Assembly (NCBI GenBank): GCA_026399435.1
Contig: JAPLQX010000027.1
Span: 1-64,000 of the forward strand
Direction of reading: 5' to 3'
DNA from: Rhodocyclales bacterium
GTDB lineage: Bacteria; Pseudomonadota; Gammaproteobacteria; Burkholderiales; Rhodocyclaceae
Length of the DNA stretch: 64,000 bases
Position numbers and translations under genes: made by a program. Below the pieces are notes generated by a model. That model did no database searches, was not told the DNA's origin, and was given only the letters and a program-made list of their open reading frames with translations. Of the stretch, positions 1 to 8,866 are shown one piece after another (the stretch's first letter is position 1; each line of letters opens with the position of its first letter).

Positions 1-396
1 ATCCGGCCCGATCTGCGGCGTAATGCCTTTCGGCATGCGGCCGGCGGCAAAGTTGAGGTATTCGAGAACCCGCGAGCGAGCCCAGTAGATGTCAGTGCCG
101 TCCTCGAAAATGATGTAGCCAAAGGACGCGCCGAAGAAGGAAAACCCGCGCACCACCTTGGATTTCGGCACCGAGAGCATGGCCGTGGTGAGCGGATAGG
201 TGACCTGGTCCTCGACCACCTGCGGCGCCTGGCCCGGGTATTCCGTATAGACGATGACCTGCACGTCCGACAGATCGGGCAGCGCGTCGATCGGCGTGCG
301 CAGCACCGCGTAAATGCCGGCGAGCGTGACGAACAGCGTGGCCAACAGGACGAGGAACTTGTTCCGCGCCGACCAGTCGATCAGGGCACTCAACAT
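1..396 (-). CDS. cusA: CusA-type heavy-metal RND efflux pump, N-terminal part
   Basis: This is the inner-membrane proton-driven pump of a Cu(I)/Ag(I) efflux complex. Only the first 132 codons lie in the window and the gene runs off the left edge. The translation starts [16 protein letters not shown], followed by one hydrophobic helix (about residues 14-32). Next come the signatures of the heavy-metal (HME) RND class: [11 protein letters not shown] and [17 protein letters not shown], then the porter-domain segment [22 protein letters not shown]. The ATG lies one base after the stop of the upstream cusB, so the two are translationally coupled. Assignment to the CusA/SilA branch rests on the neighbouring CusF and CusB. 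The metal itself is inferred. Confidence 0.93.
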   Translation of the reverse strand, partial: MLSALIDWSARNKFLVLLATLFVTLAGIYAVLRTPIDALPDLSDVQVIVYTEYPGQAPQVVEDQVTYPLTTAMLSVPKSKVVRGFSFFGASFGYIIFEDGTDIYWARSRVLEYLNFAAGRMPKGITPQIGPD

Positions 397-397
397 T

Positions 398-2017
398 TCA
401 GTGGCCCTTGTGTGGCGCGGTGTCCGATGCGGCGGCCGCCGGCGCCATCGGTTTCGTCGCCGTCGTCGGCTCCATGCGCGTGATCACCCACTCGCCGGGC
501 TTGCGCTCGACGAATTCGATGCTGATTCCGCTGCCCGGCTTGAGCTTCTCCGCCAGCGCCGGATTCGCCAGCATGAAGTCCATGGTCATCGCCGGCCACT
601 TCAGGCTGGCCACCGGGCCGTGCGTGACGGTGACCGTGCCGGCCTTGGCATCGACGGCGTCGAGCGTGCCGGCGGCCTGATGGCTGACTGCCTTGGGCGC
701 CGCGCTCGCTGCGGGTGATGCAGCGGCAGTCAGGCCGCCCAGCGCCGCCTTCAGGTTGCTTTCGGCATCGATCAGGAAGTTGGCGGCGACCACCACCGGC
801 TCGCCATCCTTGACGCCCTCCCGGATTTCCACGTAATCGTCACTGCGTGCGCCGAGCTTGACCTCGCGCGGTTCGAAACGCCCTGCGCCTTTTTCGACCA
901 GCACGATCTGCCGCGTGCCGCTATCGATCACCGCCGATACGGGCACCGTCACCACCTTGTCACGCGCGCCCACCGCCAGCTCGACGCTGGCATACATCGC
1001 CGGCTTGAGCAGGCCGCCAGGGTTGGCCAGTTCGATGCGCACCGGGATCGTCCGCGTCTCGGCCTTGAGCGTCGGGTAGATGTAGGCAATCGTGCCAGTG
1101 AAACTTTTCTCCGGATAAGCGTTGATCGCAAGCCTGACCTTCTGCCCGACCTTGACCTGCGCTATGTCGCGCTCGAAGACATCGGCCAGGACCCACACCG
1201 CCGACAGGTCGGCGATCTGGTATAGCATCTCGCCCGGCATGAAGCGCATGCCGGCCACCGCCTTCTTCTCCAGTACGACGCCGCCCACGGGCGAGCGGAA
1301 GCTCAGCGTGCGTTTCGCCTCGCCGCCGGCCGCCAACGCCTTGATCTGTTCCTCGGAAATGTCCCAGTTGCGCAGGCGCGCTAGGCTCGCCTCGGACAGC
1401 TGGCGCATGCCGGACTGCATTTCCGCGCTGGCGTCCTTCAGGGCGGCGACGCCCTTGGCCGCCACCACGTACTCGCGCTGCGCCGAGACCAGCTCCGGGC
1501 TATACACCTCGAACAGCGGCTGCCCCTTGGCCACCGGCTGGCCGGTGGCATTGACATGCAGGCGCTCGACCCAGCCCTCGAATTTCGGCGCCACGTTGTG
1601 CAGGCGGCGCTCGTCGATCTCGACGCGGCCGGCAGCCGTCACCTGACGCGCCAGTTCGCGCAGTGCGGCGGGTTCGGTTTTGACACCGAGCTTCTGCACC
1701 TTCTCGGTGCTGATCTTCACTTCGCCCGCGGCAGATCCCTCGTCCTCGCCCTCATAGACCGCGATGTATTCCATGCCCATCGAGTCTTTCTTCGGCACCG
1801 GCGAGGTGTCGGGCAGGCCCATCGGGTTGCGGTAGTAGAGCAGCTTGCGCGGTGCCGCCACTGCAGGCGCGGCCGCGGTCGCCGGGGCGGCGGCCATCGC
1901 CGTGTCGCCAGCGCCAGCGCTGTGCGTCCCTTCGGGAACTTTTGCCTTGCCCAACCAGTACCCGCCGCCGACGGCAAGCAGCAGGGCCGCAAGTGCGACC
2001 GGAGTCTGATATTTCAT
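398..2017 (-). CDS. cusB: CusB-type efflux adaptor with fused C-terminal CusF domain
   Basis: Periplasmic membrane-fusion protein linking CusA to the outer-membrane channel; 539 residues. An N-terminal membrane anchor (residues 5-22) is followed by an Ala/Pro-rich linker. A heavy-metal-binding domain follows at about 60-91 ([20 protein letters not shown], with the Met-rich pattern of this family), then the beta-barrel and lipoyl/hairpin adaptor domains at about 98-430. Residues about 446-515 form a complete CusF-like copper-binding domain ([16 protein letters not shown]), and the chain ends in HKGH. CusF is usually a separate protein, and a free CusF is also encoded at the head of this operon. 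Residues 26-40 ([15 protein letters not shown]) come from a dispersed DNA repeat. The start overlaps the cusC stop (ATGA). Confidence 0.93.
   Translation of the reverse strand: MKYQTPVALAALLLAVGGGYWLGKAKVPEGTHSAGAGDTAMAAAPATAAAPAVAAPRKLLYYRNPMGLPDTSPVPKKDSMGMEYIAVYEGEDEGSAAGEVKISTEKVQKLGVKTEPAALRELARQVTAAGRVEIDERRLHNVAPKFEGWVERLHVNATGQPVAKGQPLFEVYSPELVSAQREYVVAAKGVAALKDASAEMQSGMRQLSEASLARLRNWDISEEQIKALAAGGEAKRTLSFRSPVGGVVLEKKAVAGMRFMPGEMLYQIADLSAVWVLADVFERDIAQVKVGQKVRLAINAYPEKSFTGTIAYIYPTLKAETRTIPVRIELANPGGLLKPAMYASVELAVGARDKVVTVPVSAVIDSGTRQIVLVEKGAGRFEPREVKLGARSDDYVEIREGVKDGEPVVVAANFLIDAESNLKAALGGLTAAASPAASAAPKAVSHQAAGTLDAVDAKAGTVTVTHGPVASLKWPAMTMDFMLANPALAEKLKPGSGISIEFVERKPGEWVITRMEPTTATKPMAPAAAASDTAPHKGH
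1894..1946 (-). repeat. Dispersed in-frame repeat, copy in cusB
   Basis: About 50 bp that match the copy in hslU (51458-51506) at 41 of 47 aligned positions. They are read in the same frame there, giving [15 protein letters not shown] here and [15 protein letters not shown] in HslU. The two proteins are unrelated, so the similarity belongs to the DNA element rather than to protein ancestry. It sits in the unstructured linker after the membrane anchor. Confidence 0.75.
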
Positions 2018-3282
2018 AGTTCCTCTCCCACCAATTTCTCGATCTCGGCCAGACGGATTTGCTGGTCGCCGCGCGCCTTCACCAGCTCGCCGCGGGCGCG
2101 GCGCAGCTGCCGGTGCGCGTCGAGTACCGCGGCAAAATCGGCGCGGCCGTTTTCGTAGGCGGCCAGCGCCGCGTTCAGATTCAGTTCGGCCTGCGGCAGC
2201 AGGCCGGTGCTCACCAGGGATTCCAGCCGGTACGCGACCTCGAGGCCGGCCACTCTTTCGCTAAGCTCGGCCAGAGTCTGGTTGAGGTTGCCCTGGCGGC
2301 GCAGGCGTGCCGCTTCCAGATTCAACTCGGCCTCGCGTTCCTGCGCGCGCCGGCTGTCGCGCTGCAGGGGAATATTGATCTCGAACATCAGCTCCCATTC
2401 ACTGACCCGGTTGCGCATCTGTGTCGGCGCAATACCGAGGTTCACATCCGGATAGCGGTTGCGCTCGACCAGATCGCGCCCCTTCTCGGCACCAACGATG
2501 CGCGCGTCGTCGGCGGCCAGTTGCGGATTGTTGGCGCGCAGCCTTGCCTCCAGCGCAGCCATGTCCAGCTTCGCCACGGGCGGCAGCAGGCGCAGCTTCT
2601 CCGGCGGGCGCAGCTTGACGTTTTCCGGGCGCCCGAGCAGGGCACGCATGCGCGCGCTGGCCTGGGTGCTCTCGCCTTCGAGCATGACCAGGTCGGTCTC
2701 CATGGCGATGATCTCGGACTGCGCGCGCAGGGCATCCTGCTGGCTGCCGAAGCCGCTGCCGTAGCGGGTGCGGGCGATCTCCGCGACACGCCGCATCAGG
2801 TCGAGATTCTCCTGCGCGTAGCGGATGCTGATCAGATGCACGTGATGCTGGGCGTAGGTCAGCTTGATGCGGGTGGCCAAGTCGATCCAGCCGGCACGCG
2901 CCCTGGCCTGCGCTTCGTCGGCGCCGGCGCCGGCGACCTCGCGGCGCAGATCGCGCTTGCCGAACCAGGGCAGGCTCTGGCTGATGGCGTAGCGCGTGCT
3001 GCCGATGCGGGACGGCAGCAGGTTGGTGCCGGCGTCGCGGCCCTCGTTGGTGACGTCGCGCAGCTCAGTGCGCAGCATCGGGTCGGGCAGCGCGCCGGCC
3101 GGTTCGATCCGCGCCGCGGCGGCCTCGGCTTCGGCACGCAGCGCGGCGAACTCGGGATGGCGGCTGCGGGCGAACTCGAGCAGGCTCTCGACCTGCCCGC
3201 CGATGACCAACTCGGGTTCCGCAGCGCCGGCAGATCCTCCCGCGAGCAGCAGCATCGCGAGCAGGATAGGGGCGGGGCGCAT
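2014..3282 (-). CDS. cusC: TolC/CusC-family outer-membrane efflux channel
   Basis: Outer-membrane factor that completes the Cu/Ag efflux conduit; 422 residues, the usual size. A signal peptide occupies about residues 1-20 (LLAMLLLAGGSAGA). The rest shows the two long alpha-helical repeats of the TolC fold, with many heptads of Ala, Leu and Arg/Glu (for example EAEAAAARIEPAGALPDPML and ERVAGLEVAYRLESLV). No lipobox Cys is present, unlike many CusC proteins, so it is probably not lipidated. The stop overlaps the cusB ATG by four bases and CusF lies four bases upstream, so all are one operon. The family call is firm; the symbol is by context. Confidence 0.88.
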   Translation of the reverse strand: MRPAPILLAMLLLAGGSAGAAEPELVIGGQVESLLEFARSRHPEFAALRAEAEAAAARIEPAGALPDPMLRTELRDVTNEGRDAGTNLLPSRIGSTRYAISQSLPWFGKRDLRREVAGAGADEAQARARAGWIDLATRIKLTYAQHHVHLISIRYAQENLDLMRRVAEIARTRYGSGFGSQQDALRAQSEIIAMETDLVMLEGESTQASARMRALLGRPENVKLRPPEKLRLLPPVAKLDMAALEARLRANNPQLAADDARIVGAEKGRDLVERNRYPDVNLGIAPTQMRNRVSEWELMFEINIPLQRDSRRAQEREAELNLEAARLRRQGNLNQTLAELSERVAGLEVAYRLESLVSTGLLPQAELNLNAALAAYENGRADFAAVLDAHRQLRRARGELVKARGDQQIRLAEIEKLVGEEL

Positions 3283-3286
3283 GGCC

Positions 3287-3625
3287 CTACTTCACCGCTT
3301 CGATGCGAACGACGGAGTACTGGCCGCCCTTTTCTTCGGCGCGGAAGCGCACCTTGTCACCCTCCTTGACCGATGCCGGCACGACCCCCTTCTTGAAGCT
3401 GAAGGTCATGGTCATGGCGCCCATGCCCAGATTCTCGATGGGGCCATGGGTGATGGTGACGCTCCCCGCTGCCCGGTCGAGTCGTCTGACCGTGCCTTCG
3501 GACAGTGGCTGGCTGGCAGCCTTCGCCGGCGCGGCGGTATGCATGGAATGATCCTGCGCGATGGCAGGGGGCAGGACAAATGCGAAAGCAGCCGTCGCGA
3601 CGGCGCACAGAACAGGGTGCTTCAT
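3287..3625 (-). CDS. cusF: CusF periplasmic Cu(I)/Ag(I) metallochaperone
   Basis: Small periplasmic chaperone delivering Cu(I)/Ag(I) to the efflux complex; 112 residues from the ATG at 3625, which has a GGAG ribosome site seven bases upstream. An in-frame codon 27 bases further upstream has no such site. The signal peptide ends near FVLPPAIAQ. The mature part has the CusF pattern: HGPIENLGMGAMTMTFSFKK carries the His and two Met ligands, but the Trp that normally caps the copper site is replaced (NLGMGAMTM). In the CusF domain fused to CusB that Trp is present (SLKWPAMTM). The two domains may therefore differ in metal handling; this is an inference. Confidence 0.9.
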   Translation of the reverse strand: MKHPVLCAVATAAFAFVLPPAIAQDHSMHTAAPAKAASQPLSEGTVRRLDRAAGSVTITHGPIENLGMGAMTMTFSFKKGVVPASVKEGDKVRFRAEEKGGQYSVVRIEAVK

Positions 3626-3688
3626 GGAAATCTCCCGAAAGACAGACAACACGCGACGGGGCCAAGCCCCGCCGACCCGACAGAAATG

Positions 3689-4054
3689 TCAGACGCTGCT
3701 TCGAGGGGGATGCTGCGGGGGTTCGGCGATGTGGCTCGGCGGAGCCGCGGTCGCCGGCAGCGCGTAGTCGTTGCCGGCGGGCATCAGGCCCGTCGCCAAC
3801 GGTGCGCTGGGCATGAAGCCGGCGCACGCCAGATGGCAGATTTCACAATTGTCGCAGCCCGTATCGTGCGCTACCTGGTCCGGGGCCGCTGTCTCGTGGC
3901 AATGCACCGGGGCGTCAGCCGGCCCGGCCGCATCGCTGGTCGCTGCCTGCTCCTGCGCATGCCGGCACAATGGCATGGACATCGCCGCCATGGTCTGCAC
4001 GGGCAGCCAAAGCGCGGCGACAAGCAACAGGAAGCGCGCAAAACGAATATTCAC
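3689..4054 (-). CDS. Small exported Cys/His-rich protein at head of cus operon
   Basis: About 121 residues from a GTG at 4054; an ATG at 4090 would add twelve residues that do not look like a signal sequence. From the GTG the protein begins with a clean signal peptide (FARFLLLVAALWLPVQTMAA). The mature part has many possible metal ligands: MSMPLCRH, APVHCHE and a tight cluster CDNCEICHLAC. It resembles the short DUF2946-like proteins often found beside copper genes, but I cannot assign a family firmly. It lies in the same direction as cusF, 63 bases upstream of it. A role in periplasmic metal binding is inferred from its residues and position only. Confidence 0.7.
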   Translation of the reverse strand: MNIRFARFLLLVAALWLPVQTMAAMSMPLCRHAQEQAATSDAAGPADAPVHCHETAAPDQVAHDTGCDNCEICHLACAGFMPSAPLATGLMPAGNDYALPATAAPPSHIAEPPQHPPRSSV

Positions 4055-4099
4055 GGAGCAAAGGTTACCCCCGGCCGGCCGGCAGCGCAAGCCGGCGCA

Positions 4100-6163
4100 T
4101 CAATCGTCCTCGTCCTTCAACTTGAAGCTGGCCGCCAGTTTCTGCTGCACCTGCGGCGGAACCTGGGCGTGGCGGGCGAACTCGATGCTGTAGGCGCCCT
4201 GGCCGCCGGTCAACGACTTCAGGCGCGAGGCATAGTCGGTGATCTCGGCCAGCGGCACCTCGCCGGTGATCGCGGCGGTATCGCCCGGACGCGGGTTGGT
4301 GCCGGTGATGTGGCCACGCCGGCTCGACAGGTCGCCGGTGAGGTCGCCGATCGACGCTTCCGGGGCGACGATTTCGATGGTGACGATGGGCTCCAGCACG
4401 ATCGGGTTGGCGGCGCGAATCGCCTCCACCGTGGCCTTGCGGCCGGCAGTGACGAAAGCCACGTCCTTGCCGTCCACCGCATGCGTCTTGCCGTCGTACA
4501 CGATGACGCGGATATCCTGCGCCGGAAATCCGGCGATCACGCCATCGGTTAGCGCCTGGCGCACGCCTTTCTCGACCGAGGTCATGAATACGCCTGGAAT
4601 CACCCCGCCCTTGACGCGATCGACGAACTCGAAGCCGGCACCGCGCGCCAGTGGCTCGATCTTCAGATACACCTCGCCGAACTGGCCGGCGCCGCCCGAC
4701 TGCTTCTTGTGTCGGCAATGGCCTTCGGCATTCGTGGTGATCGTCTCACGATAGGGAATCAGCGGCAGCCGCGTGTCGAGTTCGAGCTTGAACTGCGTCG
4801 CCATCTTTTCCAGCTTGTAGCGCAAGTGCATTTCGCCCAAGCCGCGGATCACGGTCTCGTGCGTGGTCGGGTGACGCTCGACCTCGAAGCACGGGTCCTC
4901 GAGCTCCAGCTTGTGCAGGATGTCGAACAGGCGCTGCTCGTCGCCCTTGCGCTTGGTCTCGACCGCAAGGCCCTGCATCGGCTTGGGGAACTCCAGCGGC
5001 TTGAGGTGGATGTGGTCCTCCTCGTGCGAGTCGTGCAGCACGGCGTCGAAATCGATTTCCTCGACCTTCGCGATGGCGCCGATATCACCCGGCAGCAGGC
5101 TGTCGACCTCGACATAGTCCTTGCCCTGCAACTGATAGAGGTGGCCGACCTTGAAGGGTCGCTTGCTGTCGCCGACGAAAAGCTGGCTGTCCTTTCTCAC
5201 GGTGCCCTGATGCACGCGGAAAATGCCGACTTTGCCCATGTAGGGATCGGCGATGATCTTGAACACGTGCGCCAACACATGCCGCGATTCATTGGGCACG
5301 GCCTGAAAGGGCTCGGCAGCCTGCCCCGGCTCACCTTTGTAGAACGGCGGCGGGTTGCCCTCGGATGGATTGGGCGCCAGCGAGGCCAGCACGTGCAGCA
5401 GTTCGCCGATGCCGGCGCCGGTGCGCGCCGAGGTGAACAGGATGGGAATCAGGTGGCCTTCGCGCAATGCCTTCTCGAAGGGCGCGTGCAGTTCGGCCGC
5501 ATCTGGATCCGTGCCCTCCTCCAGGTAGCGTGCCAGCAACGACTCGTCCTCTTCCACCAGCTGGTCGATCAGTTCGCGATGGGCATGAGCGATCGAATCG
5601 AAATCGCTCATTACACCATCTGGGCCGGCAGCGTGCTCCAGCACTTCGACTACATCCTGGCGGCCACGCGCGGGCAGGTCGAGCAGCAGGCATTCCTTGC
5701 CGAAGCGCTCGCGGATCTGGTTCACCAGGTCCGGTAGATCGACGTTGTCCGCATCGATCTTGTTGATTACGATCATCCGCGCCAGCCCCCTGGCCTGGGC
5801 CGCCCGCATCATGCGCTCCGTGGCGAGCTCGATGCCGGTCTGCGCGTTGATGACGACAATCGCGGTTTCGACGCCGGCCAGGGCGGCGATCGCCTGCCCG
5901 GAGAAATCGGGATAGCCCGGGGTGTCGATCAGATGCACGTGCACGCCCTCGGCGGCAAAATTCACCATCGCCGAGTTCAGCGAATGGCCCGCCGTCTTTT
6001 CCTGCGCATCGAAGTCGCAGACGCTACTGCCCTTCTCCACGCTGCCCTTGGCGGGGATCGCGCCGGCCTTGAACAGCAGGGCTTCGGCCAGGGTGGTCTT
6101 GCCGGCCCCGCCGTGACCGACGAGGGCAACGGCGCGGATGGATTCGGTGGTGTACTTGGCCAT
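4100..6163 (-). CDS. fusA2: Elongation factor G-like GTPase (EF-G2 type)
   Basis: Translational GTPase of the EF-G-like subfamily; 687 residues. The G domain shows the P-loop GHGGAGKTT (16-24), the DTPGYPDF G3 motif and the NKID G4 motif. These are followed by domain II, the EF-G III/IV fold (PYRETITTNAEGHCRHKKQS) and the C-terminal domain V (EPIVTIEIVAPEASIGDLTG). It is not in a str operon with ribosomal protein genes, and the P-loop GHGGAGKT differs from the AHIDAGKT of canonical EF-G. Such paralogues (EF-G-like, sometimes called EF-G2) have poorly defined or recycling-related roles. An AAGGGAAG ribosome site precedes the ATG. The cus operon follows within about 45 bases and may share transcripts. 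Confidence 0.9.
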   Translation of the reverse strand: MAKYTTESIRAVALVGHGGAGKTTLAEALLFKAGAIPAKGSVEKGSSVCDFDAQEKTAGHSLNSAMVNFAAEGVHVHLIDTPGYPDFSGQAIAALAGVETAIVVINAQTGIELATERMMRAAQARGLARMIVINKIDADNVDLPDLVNQIRERFGKECLLLDLPARGRQDVVEVLEHAAGPDGVMSDFDSIAHAHRELIDQLVEEDESLLARYLEEGTDPDAAELHAPFEKALREGHLIPILFTSARTGAGIGELLHVLASLAPNPSEGNPPPFYKGEPGQAAEPFQAVPNESRHVLAHVFKIIADPYMGKVGIFRVHQGTVRKDSQLFVGDSKRPFKVGHLYQLQGKDYVEVDSLLPGDIGAIAKVEEIDFDAVLHDSHEEDHIHLKPLEFPKPMQGLAVETKRKGDEQRLFDILHKLELEDPCFEVERHPTTHETVIRGLGEMHLRYKLEKMATQFKLELDTRLPLIPYRETITTNAEGHCRHKKQSGGAGQFGEVYLKIEPLARGAGFEFVDRVKGGVIPGVFMTSVEKGVRQALTDGVIAGFPAQDIRVIVYDGKTHAVDGKDVAFVTAGRKATVEAIRAANPIVLEPIVTIEIVAPEASIGDLTGDLSSRRGHITGTNPRPGDTAAITGEVPLAEITDYASRLKSLTGGQGAYSIEFARHAQVPPQVQQKLAASFKLKDEDD

Positions 6164-6220
6164 GATGCAGACTTCCCTTCATTTTTGTATGTCTTGCAAG
6201 CAATTTTATCCCACGAGGGG

Positions 6221-6251
6221 ACGCCGGCCCGCGAAGCGGAATCCCCGGCGT
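6221..6251. repeat. Nested inverted repeat between radical SAM gene and fusA2
   Basis: ACGCCGG (6221-6227) pairs with CCGGCGT (6245-6251), and inside it CCGC-GAA-GCGG forms a second small stem. It lies in the 159-base gap between the radical SAM gene and fusA2. No T-tract follows on either strand, so it is not a textbook intrinsic terminator. It may be a REP-like or processing structure. Confidence 0.4.
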
Positions 6252-6322
6252 GCAAGGCACCGTCTCCGCGTCTCGCGGGGACATAAGCCCGGACGCGTCA
6301 TCGGTCCTCTACCGCCTTGCGC

Positions 6323-8218
6323 TCATTGGAGAGCCCGCTCGATGAACTGGCGCGGCACCTGCGTGCGCGGCACGCGACCCGAAAACCAGCTGCGCACGTC
6401 CTGGTCGAGGCCAAGTCCGTGCATGTAGTTGTAGAGCGCCTTGTTCAGGGCGATCCCGAGCGCCGCATGGTCGACGCCGGTCGGATCGACGAAGCCGACA
6501 TCATTCTTCGCAAACGAGGTCGCGGGCAACGGCTTGAGCGTGATGCCATAGCGCTCCGGGTGTTGCCCGACCGGGGAATGCACGGTGCAGGCAAAGCGGT
6601 GGAAGAAGCCGGACTGGATGCAGCCTGCAGCGAACAGTTGGCGCACATATTCGAGCGCATCGACCGTGTCCTGCACGGTCTGCGTCGGGAAGCCGTACAT
6701 CAGGTAGGCGTGCACCAGGATGCCGGCATCGGTGAAGGCATGGGTCACGCGCGCCACCTGCTCGACCGATACGCCCTTCTGCATCAGCTTGAGCAGTCGG
6801 TCGGAGGCGACTTCGAGGCCGCCGGAAACGGCGATGCAGCCGCTGTCGGCAAGCTGGGCGCAGAGTTCCGGGGTGAAGGACTTCTCGAAGCGAATGTTGC
6901 CCCACCAGGAAATCGCCCGATTGCGCTTCTGCAGTTCGACGGCGAGCGCCTTGAGGGCCTTGGGCGGGGCGGCCTCATCGACGAAATGGAACCCGGTCTG
7001 CCCGGTCTCTTCGATGATGGTCTCGATGCGGTCGACCAGGACCTCAGCAGTGGCCGCGTCATAGCGCGAGATGTAGTCCAGCGACACGTCGCAGAAGCTG
7101 CACTTCTTCCAGTAGCAGCCGTGGGCGACGGTGAGCTTGTTCCAGCGTGCGTCGGACCACAGCCGGTGCATCGGATTCAGCATGTCCAGTAGCGACAGGT
7201 AGCGGTCCAGCGGCAGACCGTCCCAGGTCGGCGTTCCAACCTCGGCGAAGGGAATGTCAGGCTCGCCGACATCGATGTAGCGCACGCCATCGGCCGTTCG
7301 CACGAAAGTGCGCACCAACTTGTCTTGCGCGCGCCGCATTTGCCCCTCCTCGCCGAGATGTTCGAGCAGGGCCAGCAGGGGCCGCTCGCCGTCGTCCAGC
7401 GTCACATAATCGAAATAGTCGAACACCCGCGGCTCGCTGAGTTCGCGCAATTCGGTATTGACGAAGCCGCCGCCGAGCACGGTGACAATCGAAGGGTCGT
7501 GCAGCTTGATCGCCTGGGCGATGCGAAAGGCGCCGTACACGTTGCCGGGAAAGGGCGCCGAAACCAGCACGAGCTGCGGCGCATGCCGCTCCACGGCCCC
7601 CAGCGTCAGTTCGCGCAGGGTGCGGTCGACCAGATTGAGCGGCGCCGCCAGAGCCCGCGCCAGGGGATCGAAGCTCGCCTGACTCTGGGCCAGGGATTCC
7701 GCATAGCGAACGAACTCGAAGCGCGGGTCGACCGCGTCGCGCAGCACATCGGCAACATCGTTGAGGTAGAGCGTGGCGAAGTGCCGGGCGCGATCATGCA
7801 CGCCGAGCGCGCCGAACGCCCAGGCCAGCGGATCGCCGCCGTCAGGATCGACATAGGCGTCGAGAGGATCGAAACGCGGCCCCTCGGGAAGAAAGTTGCG
7901 CCCGGCGATGCGGTGCCCGATGGAGGGATCACGCCCCTGCAGAAATGCCACCGCAGGCCCGATGGTGGCGAGATAGCGATCGAAGGCCTGCTCGAAGGCC
8001 TGGACCAGCGGGCTGCGCTGCTGCCTCGGCCAGGCCGCAATAGATTCGCGGATCGCCAGCAGCCCGTCGCGCGAAAACAGCCGCAACACAAGCGCCAAGG
8101 CAAGATCCTCCTGCACGGCGGCGACTCCGCGCGAACGCAGGAAACCTGTCAGGTAGGCCGTCGACGGATAGGGAGTGTTGAGCTGCGTCATCGGCGGGAT
8201 GACGGACAGGACGCGCAT
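6323..8218 (-). CDS. B12-binding-domain radical SAM protein
   Basis: 631 residues. The N-terminus (MRVLSVIPPMTQLNTPYPST) and the segment PQLVLVSAPFPGNVYGAFRI fit the cobalamin-binding Rossmann-like domain typical of this superfamily. The radical SAM core starts near residue 360 with HGCYWKKCSFCDV. The [4Fe-4S] cysteines are therefore spaced CX4CX2C rather than the common CX3CX2C. Downstream are FHFVDEAAPPKAL and SGGLEVASDRLLKLMQKGVS, typical TIM-barrel elements. The substrate cannot be read from the sequence, and no recognisable biosynthetic partner lies next to it. It is followed after 159 bases by fusA2 on the same strand. Confidence 0.82.
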   Translation of the reverse strand: MRVLSVIPPMTQLNTPYPSTAYLTGFLRSRGVAAVQEDLALALVLRLFSRDGLLAIRESIAAWPRQQRSPLVQAFEQAFDRYLATIGPAVAFLQGRDPSIGHRIAGRNFLPEGPRFDPLDAYVDPDGGDPLAWAFGALGVHDRARHFATLYLNDVADVLRDAVDPRFEFVRYAESLAQSQASFDPLARALAAPLNLVDRTLRELTLGAVERHAPQLVLVSAPFPGNVYGAFRIAQAIKLHDPSIVTVLGGGFVNTELRELSEPRVFDYFDYVTLDDGERPLLALLEHLGEEGQMRRAQDKLVRTFVRTADGVRYIDVGEPDIPFAEVGTPTWDGLPLDRYLSLLDMLNPMHRLWSDARWNKLTVAHGCYWKKCSFCDVSLDYISRYDAATAEVLVDRIETIIEETGQTGFHFVDEAAPPKALKALAVELQKRNRAISWWGNIRFEKSFTPELCAQLADSGCIAVSGGLEVASDRLLKLMQKGVSVEQVARVTHAFTDAGILVHAYLMYGFPTQTVQDTVDALEYVRQLFAAGCIQSGFFHRFACTVHSPVGQHPERYGITLKPLPATSFAKNDVGFVDPTGVDHAALGIALNKALYNYMHGLGLDQDVRSWFSGRVPRTQVPRQFIERALQ

Positions 8219-8340
8219 GGGCTTGGCTGGTCTTCGTGGTTATCGGAGTCGGATGCTCAACGCTAACATCCGCGCGGGCTCCCCGCCATCGAATTCTAAA
8301 CAGGGTTTCCGGGCTGCCAGCACCAGCCGGAAGGAAATCC

Positions 8341-8371
8341 AAAACAAAAAGCCACCGGAATCACCGGTGGC
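8341..8371 (-). terminator. Rho-independent terminator of the small membrane-protein gene
   Basis: On the minus strand an 8-bp perfect stem (GCCACCGG/CCGGTGGC) with a 5-base loop is followed by TTTTTGTTTT. It lies 41 bases after the stop of the gene ending at 8413, the expected place for its transcript end. Confidence 0.85.
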
Positions 8372-8412
8372 CTCGTTACTTTCCCAGCCAAGCAACAACC
8401 CGCAGGCTGTCC

Positions 8413-8607
8413 CTAGCGAAGGCTCATCAAAACAACAGCCGCAACCAGCAACAGGGTAAATGCCTGCAAGCCCACGCGCGCCATCATCAACTGCCGACTG
8501 TGCCGGTCATCGAACTCGCCGCCTTTTACCATCGAACCCAAACCAGTGAAAAGGACCACCACCGTTGCCGCTATCCCGAGCACGATCAAGAGCATTAAAG
8601 TACTCAT
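8413..8607 (-). CDS. Small twin-transmembrane protein (HIG1-like)
   Basis: 64 residues from the ATG at 8607, chosen because AGGAG stands seven bases upstream; a longer reading would add 42 residues of no clear character. It has two membrane helices (residues 3-25 and 43-62) joined by a charged loop (GGEFDDRHSRQLMMARV). The loop RQLMMARV before helix 2 is the pattern of the HIG1/'twin transmembrane protein' family of beta- and alphaproteobacteria, which is linked to respiratory complexes. No oxidase gene is adjacent, so its partner is unknown. A strong terminator follows. Confidence 0.78.
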   Translation of the reverse strand: MSTLMLLIVLGIAATVVVLFTGLGSMVKGGEFDDRHSRQLMMARVGLQAFTLLLVAAVVLMSLR

Positions 8608-8866
8608 TTCAATCTCCTGTCTCGACAAACACAATCTTCCTATAGCCCATGAACAACGCAAGGTCAAACTTTCGTAGCGCGGGGCTGCCTCGCAGCTATT
8701 GAGGGCCTGCTGAAAATGGTACATTGACGGCACACGCCCGCAGCCGGCAGAAGGCCATCGGGCGGCTGCGAATCGGGCCTGCCGGGCGGCCGATCTCCAG
8801 CAACCGGCACTCGCATGACATCAAGCATTTCAACAATCCGGCACTTCAGTCCAACGGAGACTAGCG

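Noticed and set aside
2916..2940. A further copy of the dispersed repeat in cusC (GTCGGCGCCGGCGCCGGCGA)
   Set aside because: It is a simple alternating GC stretch encoding Ala-Gly in a helical region, and lacks the GAGT and ACGGCGA flanks.
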